A stretch of DNA of 64,000 nt from Streptomyces apocyni (lineage in GTDB: Bacteria > Actinomycetota > Actinomycetes > Streptomycetales > Streptomycetaceae): assembly GCF_009739465.1 (NCBI RefSeq), contig NZ_WHOM01000065.1, positions 124,001 to 188,000 of the forward strand, read 5' to 3'. The stretch's first letter is position 1; every line of letters begins with the position of its first letter. The notes below the pieces were generated by a model. The model made no database searches, had not been told where the DNA came from, and worked only from the letters and a program-made list of their open reading frames with translations. This document shows, piece after piece, positions 41,472-50,412 of this stretch. A program made the translations under genes and the position numbers.

Positions 41472-42455
41472 ATGTCTTCGACCGAGCAGCCGGGAATCCT
41501 GGCCACAACGGCTCCCCATGAGCCGCTTCCGGTCCGGGTCGCGGAGGGGGAGCGGCTGCGTTCGATCACCCTGCCGGGGCTGACCCTGGCCGTACGCGCC
41601 AGGCCGTCGGTCCGCGCCGGACTGCCGCCCGCGCTGTACGTGCACGGGCTCGGCGGGTCATCGCAGAACTGGTCGACGCTGATGCCGCTGCTGGAGGACG
41701 TGGTGGACGGCGAGGCGATCGACCTGCCGGGCTTCGGCGACTCGCCACCGCCCGATGACGGGAACTACTCGGTCGCCGGGCACGCGCGCGCCGTCATCCG
41801 CTATCTGGACGCGTCGGGCCGCGGGCCCGTGCAGCTCATTGGTAACTCCCTGGGCGGCGCGGTCGCCACCCGGGTCGCCGCGGCGCGGCCCGATCTCGTA
41901 CGGACGCTGACGCTGGTCTCGCCCGCGTTGCCGGAGATCCGGGTGCAGCGCACGGCGGTGCCGACCGCGCTGCTCGCGGTGCCGGGCATCACGTCGCTCT
42001 TCTCGCGGCTGACCAGGGACATGACCGCGGAGCAGCGCGTCCGCGGGGTGCTGGGGCTCTGCTACGGAGACCCCCGGCGGGTCACGGCGGAGGGCTTCGC
42101 GAACGCGGTGCACGAGATGGAGCGGCGGATGCGGCTGCCGTACTTCTGGGACGCGATGGCGCGTTCGGCGCGCGGCGTCGTGGACGCGTACACCCTGGGA
42201 GGGCAGCACGGGTTGTGGCGGCAGGCGGAGCGGGTGCTGGCGCCGACGCTGCTGGTGTACGGCGGGCGGGATCAGCTCGTCTCGTACCGTATGGCGGGGA
42301 AGGCGGCACGCGCCTTCTCTGGCTCGCGGCTGCTGACATTGCCGGACGCGGGGCATGTGGCGATGATGGAGTACCCGGATACGGTGGCCGCGGCGATCCG
42401 CGAACTGCTCGCCGAAACCGGCGAGTTGGGCTTCGGCTCAGGATCGGGAGGCTGA
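41472..42455 (+). CDS. Alpha/beta-fold hydrolase
   Basis: A 327-residue hydrolase. The oxyanion loop is VHGLGGSSQNW, the nucleophile elbow GNSLGG (Ser near 125), the acid in YGGRDQLV and the histidine in DAGHVAMMEYPD. The fold and motifs suggest an esterase, C-C hydrolase or haloperoxidase-like enzyme; the substrate cannot be assigned. It precedes the DUF3152 gene by 7 bp on the same strand and is probably in one operon with it. Confidence 0.86.
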   Translation: MSSTEQPGILATTAPHEPLPVRVAEGERLRSITLPGLTLAVRARPSVRAGLPPALYVHGLGGSSQNWSTLMPLLEDVVDGEAIDLPGFGDSPPPDDGNYSVAGHARAVIRYLDASGRGPVQLIGNSLGGAVATRVAAARPDLVRTLTLVSPALPEIRVQRTAVPTALLAVPGITSLFSRLTRDMTAEQRVRGVLGLCYGDPRRVTAEGFANAVHEMERRMRLPYFWDAMARSARGVVDAYTLGGQHGLWRQAERVLAPTLLVYGGRDQLVSYRMAGKAARAFSGSRLLTLPDAGHVAMMEYPDTVAAAIRELLAETGELGFGSGSGG

Positions 42456-42462
42456 GCGGCGG

Positions 42463-43974
42463 GTGGGACGTCACAGGCGCGGGGCGACGGGTACGAATAC
42501 GGGTGACACCGGAGGCATACCCGTGCGGCCGGCAGGCGATGAGGGGCGGCCGGGCGCGGAGCGTCCGCGGCCCCCGGCGCCCAGTACCCGGCCGCAGGAA
42601 GGCACCCCGGCGCAGGGGCTGCCGCGGATTCCGCCTGGTGCGACACCGCCGCAGGGGTTCAGCCAGGCGCCGCGGATTCCGCGGCAGGGCGCGCCCGCGC
42701 ACGGCACGCCCGCACAGGGCACCCCCGGTTTTCCGCCTCCGGGCGTACGAGGCGGGCACCCGGAGCAGCGGGAAACCGGGGGCGGCTGGGGCGCCGTCGG
42801 TGGCGCGGCCGGGGACGCGATGCCCGGGGACGCGATGCCCGGGGCCGTACGTAGCGGGCGTCGGGCGTCGGTACCGGGGCCGCGGCAGGAGTACCTCGCG
42901 GCGTTCGACGGTGACACCGGCACCGGCACCGGCACCAACGTCGCGGACCCCGCCGACGATGTGTTCGCCGCGGGCGCGCCCCAGCGCGGCGGCCGGGACC
43001 CGTACGCGTCCGTCACCGACTGGGACTACGGCGTACCCAGCCCCGACACCGACCGGGCGGACCCGGGCGGGCCGGGCGACCCGTACGGCGACGACCCCGA
43101 CGAGCCCTCGTCCGACGAACCCGCCAGACCCCGCGGCGGCAAGGGCCGCGCCTTCACCGGCATCGCCGCCGCCGCGGTGACCACCGTGCTCGCCGTCGTC
43201 GTGGCCGGACAGGTGGCCGACGGCCCGAGCGGCGATGGCCAGACGCAGGCCGCCGACGCCGACCAGGCGGACCGCGACGACGACTCGGCCTCGCGGTCCG
43301 ACGAGCGGCCGACCCCGGCGGACTCCTCACCAGCCGACCCCTCACCGGCCGACCCGGACGCGGACCCCGCCCCGGCGACGTACGAGCAGAAGATGGACAC
43401 GAAGAACCCCTTCGACCCCAAGCTGAAGGGCGGCGGCGAGTTCGCGGCGATGGGTGGGTTCGAGAAGGCGCCGGGCAAGGGGCAGAAGTTCCGCTACCGC
43501 GTCGACGTCGAGAAGGGCATCGGGCTGGACGGGACCCTCTTCGCCGAGGCCGTGCACCGGACCCTCAACGACGACCGCAGCTGGTCGCACGGCGGCGGCC
43601 GTACCTTCGAGCGGATCACCAGCGGTACGCCGGACTTCGTGATCACGCTGGCCAGCCCGGGGACGACCGGAGTCTGGTGCGCGAAGTCCGGGCTCGACAC
43701 GACCCAGGAGAATGTGTCCTGCGACTCCGCGTCGACCGAGCGCATCATGATCAACGCCTATCGGTGGGCGCGGGGCGCCAAGACGTACGGCGATGCGATC
43801 CACGAGTACCGCCAGATGCTGATCAACCACGAAGTGGGCCACCGGCTCGGCTTCGGACATGTGAACTGTTCCCGGGACGGCGCTCTGGCGCCCGTCATGC
43901 AGCAGCAGACGAAATTCCTGGAGCGTGACGGGATCGCCTGCAAGCGCAACCCCTGGGCCTACCCCGGTCGCTGA
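42463..43974 (+). CDS. DUF3152 membrane-anchored metalloprotease-like protein
   Basis: A 503-residue protein. Residues 1-225 are disordered (Pro/Gly/Arg-rich). One transmembrane helix follows (about 229-250, FTGIAAAAVTTVLAVVVAG), then an acidic linker and the DUF3152 domain (about 320-500). The domain contains HEVGHRLGFGH, a full HExxHxxGxxH zinc site, and a methionine downstream (LAPVMQQQ) placed like a Met-turn, so it looks like a metzincin-type extracellular protease. The syntenic homologue is Rv3207c. Substrate unknown. It ends 209 bp before the polysaccharide-type cluster. Confidence 0.85.
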   Translation: MGRHRRGATGTNTGDTGGIPVRPAGDEGRPGAERPRPPAPSTRPQEGTPAQGLPRIPPGATPPQGFSQAPRIPRQGAPAHGTPAQGTPGFPPPGVRGGHPEQRETGGGWGAVGGAAGDAMPGDAMPGAVRSGRRASVPGPRQEYLAAFDGDTGTGTGTNVADPADDVFAAGAPQRGGRDPYASVTDWDYGVPSPDTDRADPGGPGDPYGDDPDEPSSDEPARPRGGKGRAFTGIAAAAVTTVLAVVVAGQVADGPSGDGQTQAADADQADRDDDSASRSDERPTPADSSPADPSPADPDADPAPATYEQKMDTKNPFDPKLKGGGEFAAMGGFEKAPGKGQKFRYRVDVEKGIGLDGTLFAEAVHRTLNDDRSWSHGGGRTFERITSGTPDFVITLASPGTTGVWCAKSGLDTTQENVSCDSASTERIMINAYRWARGAKTYGDAIHEYRQMLINHEVGHRLGFGHVNCSRDGALAPVMQQQTKFLERDGIACKRNPWAYPGR

Positions 43975-44183
43975 GCCGCCCCCCATGTGGCGCTAATGCC
44001 CTCCTGGCGGCCTTCCTAGCGCGGCAGAACGCGACCTGCGCGGGAAAGTTACGACCGTTCACCCCTTCTGGTGGTGCGATGGACAACCGTCCGTCGCGCC
44101 ACCGCCCGTACCGCTTACGTTCTTCCCGCTGCGGGCCGCCGGACCAACGGTGGCCCCCCACATGGGAGAGCGGGGGTGTACGA

Positions 44184-45959
44184 GTGCGCATCGGACTGCT
44201 TACAGAGGGTGGCTACCCGTATGTGACGGGTGAGGCAAGACTCTGGTGTGACCGGCTCGTGCGCGGGCTCGAACAGCACGCGTTCGACGTCTTCGCGCTC
44301 AGCCGGAGTGCGCGCCAGGAAGAACAGGGCTGGATCGAACTCCCGCCCCAGGTTCACCGGGTCCGTACGGCTCCGCTGTGGACGGCGGAGGACGACGGTG
44401 TCGTGTACGGCCGCCGTGGGCGGCGCCGGTTCGCCCAGCATTTCGGCGAACTCGCGACCGCGATCTGTTCCGCCGGAGACCAGGCGGACCGTTTCGCCTA
44501 CGCGCTGTACGGCCTCGCCGACCTCGCCCGCGACGAGGGCGGCCTGCCCGTGGCGCTCCGCTCCGAGCTGGCCGTACGCACGCTGGAACGTGCCTGCCGC
44601 GCGCCGGGAGCGCTGCGTACCGGGCGGCAGGCGCGGGTGCCTGACCTGCTCGCCGTCGCCGGGCTCCTGGAGCGCGCCCTGCGGCCGCTGTCGCTCGACT
44701 GGTACGAGGACGCCGATGGCTGCCTCGGCGCCGTCGACCTGTGCCACGCGGCCTCCGGTGGTACGGCGGCGCTCCCCGGGCTGCTCGCCCAGCACTTCTC
44801 GGGCGTGCCGCTGCTCGTCACCGAGTACGGCGTTCCGCTGCGGGCGCACTACCTGGGCGTGTCCGGCGAGTTGAGCGCCCCGGCGCGCGCCCTGCTCGCC
44901 TCCTTCCATGGCAGGCTGGCCACCGAGGTGTACCGCCAGGCGACGCTGGTCACGCCGGGCAACACCCACGCCCGACGCTGGCAGGAGCGCTGCGGTGCCG
45001 ACCGCGCGAAACTGCGTACCGTCTATCCGGGCATGGCGGCGGCCCGGTTCGCCGACGTGGGCGAGAGCGGGGTGCTCGACGACGCCGACACGCTGGTCTG
45101 GGTCGGGCGGATCGAGCCCGCCAAGGACCTGATCGCCCTGCTGCACGCCTTCGCCGAGGTGCGCAAGCAGGAGCCCGGCGCTCGGCTGCGCATCATCGGC
45201 GCGCCCGCCGAAGGCCCCGACGCGGCCGCCTATCTCGCCCACTGCCGGGCGCTCGCCGCGCAGCTCTTCCCGGACGAGGCCGACGGCGCGCACGCGGTGG
45301 GCGCCAACCCGGTCTCCTTCGACGAGATCGGCGGCCCCGAGGTCTCCGAACTCGCCGACGCGTACGCCTCGGGCGGCATCGTGGTGCTCTCCAGCGTCGT
45401 CGAGGGCTTCCCGATCAGCCTGGTCGAAGCGATGTTCTGCGGGCGGGCCACGGTCTCCACGGATGTGGGCGCCGTCGTCGAAATCATCGGAGGCACGGGT
45501 CTGGTGGTCCCGCCGCGCAATCCGCGGGCGCTCGCCGACTCCTGTGTCGCGCTGCTGCGTGACCCGGAGAGGCGGGCGCGGCTCGGCGCCGCGGCACGCG
45601 CGCGTGCCATGGAACTCTTCACGGTCGAACAGAACATCGAGGCGTTTCGCAGCATTTACCTGGAGATCGTCTCGCACTGCCCGGTACGGCGTGACGCGGT
45701 GGACGCGGCGGGAGCGCCCCTGCCCTTCGCGCACCCGGCGGAGTCACATGTTCCGGGGCGGTGGGCGGCGAGGGCGGCGACGGCGGCTGACGTGCCGAGC
45801 CGGGTGGCCAACGGGCCGAACTGGGGCGCCAACAGGCCGAGCTGGGGCGCCAACAGGCCGAGCTGGGTGGTCAACGCGGCTGATCGCGTGGAGCCGGTGG
45901 AGTTGGCGGAGCCGGTGGAGCTGGCGGAGCCGGTCGGCTCCGGGAAGGCGGAGGCATGA
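44184..45959 (+). CDS. DUF3492/PelF-like GT4 glycosyltransferase
   Basis: A 591-residue cytoplasmic glycosyltransferase. The N-terminal DUF3492 region (MRIGLLTEGGYPYVTGEA, about 1-280) is typical of PelF, the UDP-sugar-using synthase of Pel polysaccharide. The GT4 donor domain follows (LVWVGRIEPAKDLIALLHAF, then ELADAYASGGIVVLSSVVEGFPISLVEAMFCGRATVSTDVG). The last 60 residues are low complexity with two tandem 21-bp DNA repeats (45825-45866). GTG 44184 is chosen from the conserved start. It overlaps the next gene by 4 bp. It probably polymerises a hexosamine-containing polymer; that is an inference from family. Confidence 0.82.
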   Translation: MRIGLLTEGGYPYVTGEARLWCDRLVRGLEQHAFDVFALSRSARQEEQGWIELPPQVHRVRTAPLWTAEDDGVVYGRRGRRRFAQHFGELATAICSAGDQADRFAYALYGLADLARDEGGLPVALRSELAVRTLERACRAPGALRTGRQARVPDLLAVAGLLERALRPLSLDWYEDADGCLGAVDLCHAASGGTAALPGLLAQHFSGVPLLVTEYGVPLRAHYLGVSGELSAPARALLASFHGRLATEVYRQATLVTPGNTHARRWQERCGADRAKLRTVYPGMAAARFADVGESGVLDDADTLVWVGRIEPAKDLIALLHAFAEVRKQEPGARLRIIGAPAEGPDAAAYLAHCRALAAQLFPDEADGAHAVGANPVSFDEIGGPEVSELADAYASGGIVVLSSVVEGFPISLVEAMFCGRATVSTDVGAVVEIIGGTGLVVPPRNPRALADSCVALLRDPERRARLGAAARARAMELFTVEQNIEAFRSIYLEIVSHCPVRRDAVDAAGAPLPFAHPAESHVPGRWAARAATAADVPSRVANGPNWGANRPSWGANRPSWVVNAADRVEPVELAEPVELAEPVGSGKAEA

Positions 45960-47266
45960 ACACCAACCCCGCAGGGGGCGCGACCACTTCGGATGCCCCA
46001 TCGACCCCCCTCAGCCCAGGAGCCTGGGACACCCGCTCGGACGAGGCGCTCACCGAGCCGGTGAAGGCGCCCGGCACCCCGAAGGCCTCCCAGGCCTCCC
46101 CGGCCTCGCGGGCGGCGGGCAGGCGGGCGGGTGCCGACCCGGTCAAGGCGCTGATGCACCGCTACCAGGCGCTGTGCGCGCGGGCCGTTGATCCGCTGGA
46201 CATCGCGGCCGGGCTTGAGGCGCACGGGATGACGGACAGGACCGCCGCACGATTCCGGCACCGGGACGTCTTCTCGCTCGCCGAGGAGATGTACGCGCGC
46301 GTGCCGCGCGACAGCGCGCCCCAGGCCGACGCGCCGTCGCCCGCCTCAGCCGGGGCGCCCGCCTCGGCCGGGTCCGCCGCGTCGGCGGCGCTCCCCGGCG
46401 GGTGGGCGGCGCTGGCGCTGGTGCCGGGTGCCGTCTGTGCGCTCGCCGTCACGCTGGTGCCGCTGACCTCGGGCCAGGCGCGGATCAGCGCCGCGCTGGT
46501 GGCCGCGCTCGCCGTCGCGGGTGCGCTGCGGATGGTCCTGCGGTACGGGCCGCTGCGCGCCGTCGGGCGCACGGTGCCCGTGACCCGGCTGTGGGTCTGC
46601 TGGCTGCTCGGGTACGCCCTGCTCGGCGACGGGCTGTTGCGGGCCGCGCTCGCCGGAGGGGCCGAGGGGCCCTGGCCGACGCGGCCCGCCGCCGTACTGG
46701 GGCTCGCCCTGGCCGTCGGGCCCGCCGTGTGGTGCGCCCGGCTGTTCAGCGCTCAGGCCGGGCGCAGGCTCGCCGTGAGCCGGGGGCTGGAGGACTTCGC
46801 GGCCGCCGTGTGGCCCCTGCTGATCGGGGTGTTCCTGCTCTTCCTCGCCGCGCTCACCGGCCTGCTGCTGCTCACCGGCCACCTGCTCGGCGACGGCGCG
46901 GGCGCGGCTGGGGCCGGTGCCGGGACTGGAGCTGGGGGCGCGGGCGGCGCGCTCGCCGCCGCCGGGGCGCTCGGCGCGCTCCTGCTGCTGGCCCGGCTGC
47001 TGACCGTGTACGGCTTCCCGGGCATCCCGGCCGCCGTGCTCGGCGGTGCCTGTGCCGCCCAGGCCCTGGCCCTCGCCGCGGCCTTCGCCGGGCACCTGCC
47101 GGGCTGCGGGTTCATCGCCGCCCCCGTGGACGCCGCGGTGCGGGCCTGGGGCGCCCCGGTCGTCCCCGCAGTGGCCTGCGGCGCCGCCGCGCTCGCCCTC
47201 CTCGCCTACGCGGCCCGCACCCTCACCCGGGCCTCGGCGCACGCGCGCCCCGAGACCACCCGATGA
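45956..47266 (+). CDS. Polytopic membrane protein of the glycan cluster
   Basis: A 436-residue protein starting at ATG 45956 with an ATGA overlap onto the glycosyltransferase. The first 140 residues are soluble; within them ALMHRYQALCARAVDPLDIAAGLEAHGMTDRTAARFRHRDVF forms a conserved-looking helical segment. About eight membrane helices follow (150-430). No known family is recognised; it does not clearly match PelG or Wzx flippases. From its place between synthase and epimerase it is a candidate for polymer export or lipid-carrier handling. Confidence 0.75.
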   Translation: MNTNPAGGATTSDAPSTPLSPGAWDTRSDEALTEPVKAPGTPKASQASPASRAAGRRAGADPVKALMHRYQALCARAVDPLDIAAGLEAHGMTDRTAARFRHRDVFSLAEEMYARVPRDSAPQADAPSPASAGAPASAGSAASAALPGGWAALALVPGAVCALAVTLVPLTSGQARISAALVAALAVAGALRMVLRYGPLRAVGRTVPVTRLWVCWLLGYALLGDGLLRAALAGGAEGPWPTRPAAVLGLALAVGPAVWCARLFSAQAGRRLAVSRGLEDFAAAVWPLLIGVFLLFLAALTGLLLLTGHLLGDGAGAAGAGAGTGAGGAGGALAAAGALGALLLLARLLTVYGFPGIPAAVLGGACAAQALALAAAFAGHLPGCGFIAAPVDAAVRAWGAPVVPAVACGAAALALLAYAARTLTRASAHARPETTR

Positions 47267-47412
47267 GCCGCGTCACCGCCCTCATGACCTTCCCGCGGGA
47301 CCGACACCGCGGGCACCACACGAGACCCATGGCACCACCTGAAGGAGAAGGCACGATGAACACCCCTCCCCCCGGCCACCGCCGGGCCTCCACCCCGGGG
47401 GCCGCCCGATGA
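47263..47412 (+). CDS. 49-residue coupled small ORF
   Basis: ATG 47263 overlaps the stop of the upstream membrane-protein gene (ATGA) and the stop at 47410-47412 overlaps the start of the epimerase gene (again ATGA). The peptide is 49 residues, basic, rich in His, Arg and Pro (MSRVTALMTFPRDRHRGHH...). A second in-frame ATG at 47356 has GGAG 7 nt upstream and would give an 18-residue peptide. The double overlap argues for real translation, either as a peptide or as a coupling device; no homology is known to me. Confidence 0.55.
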   Translation: MSRVTALMTFPRDRHRGHHTRPMAPPEGEGTMNTPPPGHRRASTPGAAR

Positions 47413-48362
47413 GGGTGCTGCTGCTCGGAGCCAATGGATATCTGGGCCGGTTCGTCGCCGACCGACTGCTGGCCGACCCGGCCGTGCAGCTCACTGCGCT
47501 GGGCCGCGGCGACGACGCGGACGTACGGTTCGACCTCGCGGGCGGCAGCCCCGGCGCGCTGACCCGCTTCCTGGACGCGGTGCACCCCGGCGTCGTCGTC
47601 AACTGCGCGGGCGCCACCCGAGGCGGCGCCCGCGACCTGACCCGGCACAACACCGTGGCCGTCGCCACCGTGTGCGAGGCGCTGCGCCGCAGCGGCTGCG
47701 GGGCGCGGCTCGTCCAGATCGGCTGCGCCGCCGAGTACGGGCCAAGCCAGCCCGGCTCGTCGACCGCCGAGGACGCGGTGCCCCGCCCCGGCGGCCCGTA
47801 CGGCGTCAGCAAGCTGGCCGCGACCGAGCTGGTGCTGGGCGCTGGCCTGGACGCCGTGGTGCTCCGGGTGTTCTCGCCCGCGGGCCCCGGCACCCCCGCG
47901 GGCTCCCCGCTGGGGCGGCTCGCGGAGGCGCTGCGCCGCGCCATGCAGTCCGGCGACGGCGAGCTCAAGCTGGGCGGGCTCGGCGTACAGCGGGACTTCG
48001 TGGACGTACGGGACGTGGCCCGCGCCGTACACGCCGCCTCACTGTCGGCCGCGCAGGGCGTGGTCAACATCGGCTCCGGGCGCGCCGTCCGGCTCCGGGA
48101 CGCCGCCGCCGTACTGGCCAGGGTGGCGGGATACGGCGGCGCGCTGCACGAGCTGGACGGGGCCCAGGGCCGCGCCGCGCTCGGCCACCCGCGCGCCGAG
48201 CCCGAGCACGGCGGCCCGGCCGTCTACCCGTACCCCGACGGCTGCGGCAGCTGGCAGCAGGCCGATGTGCGCACCGCGCGCGACCGGCTGGGCTGGCGGC
48301 CCCGGATCAACCTCGAGGAGTCGCTGGCCGACATCTGGATGGAGGCGGCGTGCCGCATCTGA
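47409..48362 (+). CDS. NAD-dependent epimerase/dehydratase
   Basis: A 317-residue extended short-chain dehydrogenase. The cofactor loop is LLGANGYLGRF and the active-site YGVSK (Tyr-x3-Lys) is present near residue 133, with the C-terminal QRDFVDVRDVARAV and LGWRPRINLEESL blocks typical of nucleotide-sugar epimerases. It could supply UDP-GalNAc or another sugar for the adjacent PelF-like synthase, as a UDP-GlcNAc C4-epimerase does in Pel and galactosaminogalactan systems; substrate specificity is inference. It is translationally coupled on both sides. Confidence 0.85.
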   Translation: MRVLLLGANGYLGRFVADRLLADPAVQLTALGRGDDADVRFDLAGGSPGALTRFLDAVHPGVVVNCAGATRGGARDLTRHNTVAVATVCEALRRSGCGARLVQIGCAAEYGPSQPGSSTAEDAVPRPGGPYGVSKLAATELVLGAGLDAVVLRVFSPAGPGTPAGSPLGRLAEALRRAMQSGDGELKLGGLGVQRDFVDVRDVARAVHAASLSAAQGVVNIGSGRAVRLRDAAAVLARVAGYGGALHELDGAQGRAALGHPRAEPEHGGPAVYPYPDGCGSWQQADVRTARDRLGWRPRINLEESLADIWMEAACRI

Positions 48363-49108
48363 TCTCCCCGGCCACCAGCCGCCCGGCCGAGTCCGAGTCG
48401 GCCGTCGGGCTCGGCATCCCGGGCTACGCGCACCCTCTGGTGGCGCCCGCCGAGTGGGCCACGGCGACGGCCACGTCCGCGGCCAGCGCGACCCACTGGA
48501 TCGTGCTGGACGTCGCGGGCGGTCCCGGTGTCCGCCCTGACCCGCACTGCCTGGTGGCCGCGGGCAGGCTCCGTAACGCCGGAGTGCGGGTCCTGGGCCG
48601 CCTGGACCTGGCGTACGGCGCACGGCCCTTCGGCGACCTGGTGCGGGACGCGCACCGCTTCCTGGACTGGTACCGACTCGACGGCTTCTACCTGGACCGC
48701 TGCCCGACCGAGCGGACCGCTCTCGCCGAGGTGAGCCGGATCACCGCGACCCTGCGGGCCCTGTGTGACAACGGCCACCTGGTGCTCGGGCACGGGGCCC
48801 ATCCGCACCCCGGCTACGCGGAGACCGCCGACCAGCTGGTGACGTTCTCCGGGGCTTGGTCGGACTACCGCTGGTCCCAGGTCGCGGAGTGGACCGCGGA
48901 CCATCCCCCGGAACGCTTCTGTCACTTCGTGTACGGGGTGCCGCGCGGCCATCTGGAGGAGGCGCTGCGGATCGCCCGCTGGCAGGGCGCGGCCACCGTC
49001 TACTTCACCGACCGCACCGCCTGGGGCGGTGAGGCCGACCCGTTCGCGGGGCTGCCCGGGTACTGGGACGAAATCGTCTCGCGGATCGGACGTGGTGTCT
49101 CGGAATGA
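48350..49108 (+). CDS. Spherulin-4-like hydrolase (GH135-type)
   Basis: A 252-residue protein resembling the spherulation-specific family 4. Recognisable are the barrel strands GLGIPGYAHPLVAPAEW, WIVLDVAGGPG, VRVLGRLDLAYGARP, WYRLDGFYLDRCPTE and HVVLGHGAHPHPGY-like. Fungal members (Sph3, GH135) are endo-alpha-1,4-N-acetylgalactosaminidases of galactosaminogalactan. No signal peptide is visible, so it may be cytoplasmic, exported otherwise, or a different enzyme. GTG 48350 overlaps the epimerase end by 13 bp, with GGAGGCG directly before it. It ends the coupled cluster; moeZ follows after 62 bp. Confidence 0.72.
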   Translation: MPHLISPATSRPAESESAVGLGIPGYAHPLVAPAEWATATATSAASATHWIVLDVAGGPGVRPDPHCLVAAGRLRNAGVRVLGRLDLAYGARPFGDLVRDAHRFLDWYRLDGFYLDRCPTERTALAEVSRITATLRALCDNGHLVLGHGAHPHPGYAETADQLVTFSGAWSDYRWSQVAEWTADHPPERFCHFVYGVPRGHLEEALRIARWQGAATVYFTDRTAWGGEADPFAGLPGYWDEIVSRIGRGVSE

Positions 49109-49170
49109 AGAAGGGTGTGGCAGCGTTACCGACTGAACAACTGTTCCGAATACCGACCAACGGAGTCCCC

Positions 49171-50349
49171 GTGTCGCTGCCACCCCTGGTCGAGCCAGCA
49201 TCTGAGCTCACCGTCGACGAGGTTCGCAGGTACTCCCGCCACCTGATCATCCCGGATGTCGGGATGGACGGGCAGAAGCGGCTGAAGAACGCCAAGGTGC
49301 TGTGTGTCGGCGCCGGCGGCCTTGGCTCGCCGGCCCTGATGTACCTGGCCGCGGCCGGTGTGGGCACCCTGGGCATCGTGGAGTTCGACGAGGTCGACGA
49401 GTCGAACCTGCAGCGCCAGATCATCCACAGCCAGGCGGACATCGGCCGCTCCAAGGCCGCCTCGGCCAAGGACTCGGTCCTCGGCATCAACCCGTACGTC
49501 AACGTGATCCTTCACGAAGAGCGGCTCGAAGCCGAGAACGTGATGGACATCTTCTCCCAGTACGACCTGATCGTCGACGGCACGGACAACTTCGCTACCC
49601 GCTACCTGGTCAACGACGCCTGCGTGCTGCTGAACAAGCCGTACGTCTGGGGCTCGATCTACCGCTTCGACGGCCAGGCCAGCGTCTTCTGGAGCGAGCA
49701 CGGCCCCTGCTACCGCTGCCTCTACCCGGAGCCCCCGCCGCCGGGCATGGTCCCGTCCTGCGCCGAGGGCGGCGTCCTGGGCGTGCTCTGCGCCTCCATC
49801 GGCTCCATCCAGGTCACCGAGGCCATCAAGGTGCTCGCCGGTGTCGGCGACCCGCTGGTCGGCCGCCTGATGATCTACGACGCCCTGGAGATGCAGTACC
49901 GCCAGGTCAAGGTCCGCAAGGACCCCGACTGCGCGGTCTGCGGTGAGAACCCCACCGTCACCGAGCTCATCGACTACGAGGCGTTCTGCGGCGTCGTCTC
50001 CGACGAGGCGCAGGAGGCGGCGCTCGGCGCGACGATCACTCCCAAGCAGCTCAAGGAGTGGATCGACGCGGACGAGAAGATCGACATCATCGACGTACGC
50101 GAGCAGAACGAGTACGAGATCGTCTCGATCCCCGGCGCCCGGCTGATCCCGAAGGGCGAGTTCCTGATGGGTGCCGCCCTCCAGGACCTGCCGCAGGACA
50201 AGAAGATCGTCTTGCATTGCAAGACGGGTGTCCGATCCGCGGAAGTGCTGGCGGTCCTGAAGTCCGCGGGCTTCTCGGACGCGGTGCACGTCGGCGGCGG
50301 CGTGATCGGCTGGGTCAACCAGATCGAGCCGGAGAAGCCGATCTACTGA
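49171..50349 (+). CDS. moeZ: MoeZ sulfurtransferase/adenylyltransferase
   Basis: A 392-residue fusion of a ThiF/MoeB-type E1-like domain (about 1-270) and a rhodanese domain (about 285-390). GAGGLGSPAL is the ATP site; two CxxC pairs (CYRCLYP, CAVCGE) bind zinc; the rhodanese cysteine is Cys350 in LHCKTG. It adenylates and sulfurates small carriers (MoaD, ThiS, CysO) for molybdopterin, thiamine and cysteine synthesis, and in Streptomyces for some thio-natural products. GTG 49171 is chosen, with CGGAG 6 nt upstream, giving the usual length. A molybdate uptake operon lies 5 kb downstream. Confidence 0.95.
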   Translation: MSLPPLVEPASELTVDEVRRYSRHLIIPDVGMDGQKRLKNAKVLCVGAGGLGSPALMYLAAAGVGTLGIVEFDEVDESNLQRQIIHSQADIGRSKAASAKDSVLGINPYVNVILHEERLEAENVMDIFSQYDLIVDGTDNFATRYLVNDACVLLNKPYVWGSIYRFDGQASVFWSEHGPCYRCLYPEPPPPGMVPSCAEGGVLGVLCASIGSIQVTEAIKVLAGVGDPLVGRLMIYDALEMQYRQVKVRKDPDCAVCGENPTVTELIDYEAFCGVVSDEAQEAALGATITPKQLKEWIDADEKIDIIDVREQNEYEIVSIPGARLIPKGEFLMGAALQDLPQDKKIVLHCKTGVRSAEVLAVLKSAGFSDAVHVGGGVIGWVNQIEPEKPIY

Positions 50350-50358
50350 CACGTACTG

Positions 50359-50395
50359 AAGGGTCCGGCCCCCGCGGGATGGGGGCCGGACCCTT
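50359..50395. terminator. Bidirectional terminator
   Basis: A perfect 15-bp stem (50359-50373 with 50381-50395, arm AAGGGTCCGGCCCCC) and 7-nt loop between convergent moeZ and the first S33 gene. Confidence 0.85.
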
Positions 50396-50412
50396 CGTCG
50401 TGCCGTGGGGAG

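Noticed and set aside
45956..47266. The membrane protein as PelG
   Set aside because: It has about eight helices after a long soluble N terminus and lacks recognisable PelG/Wzx features, so the name was not transferred.
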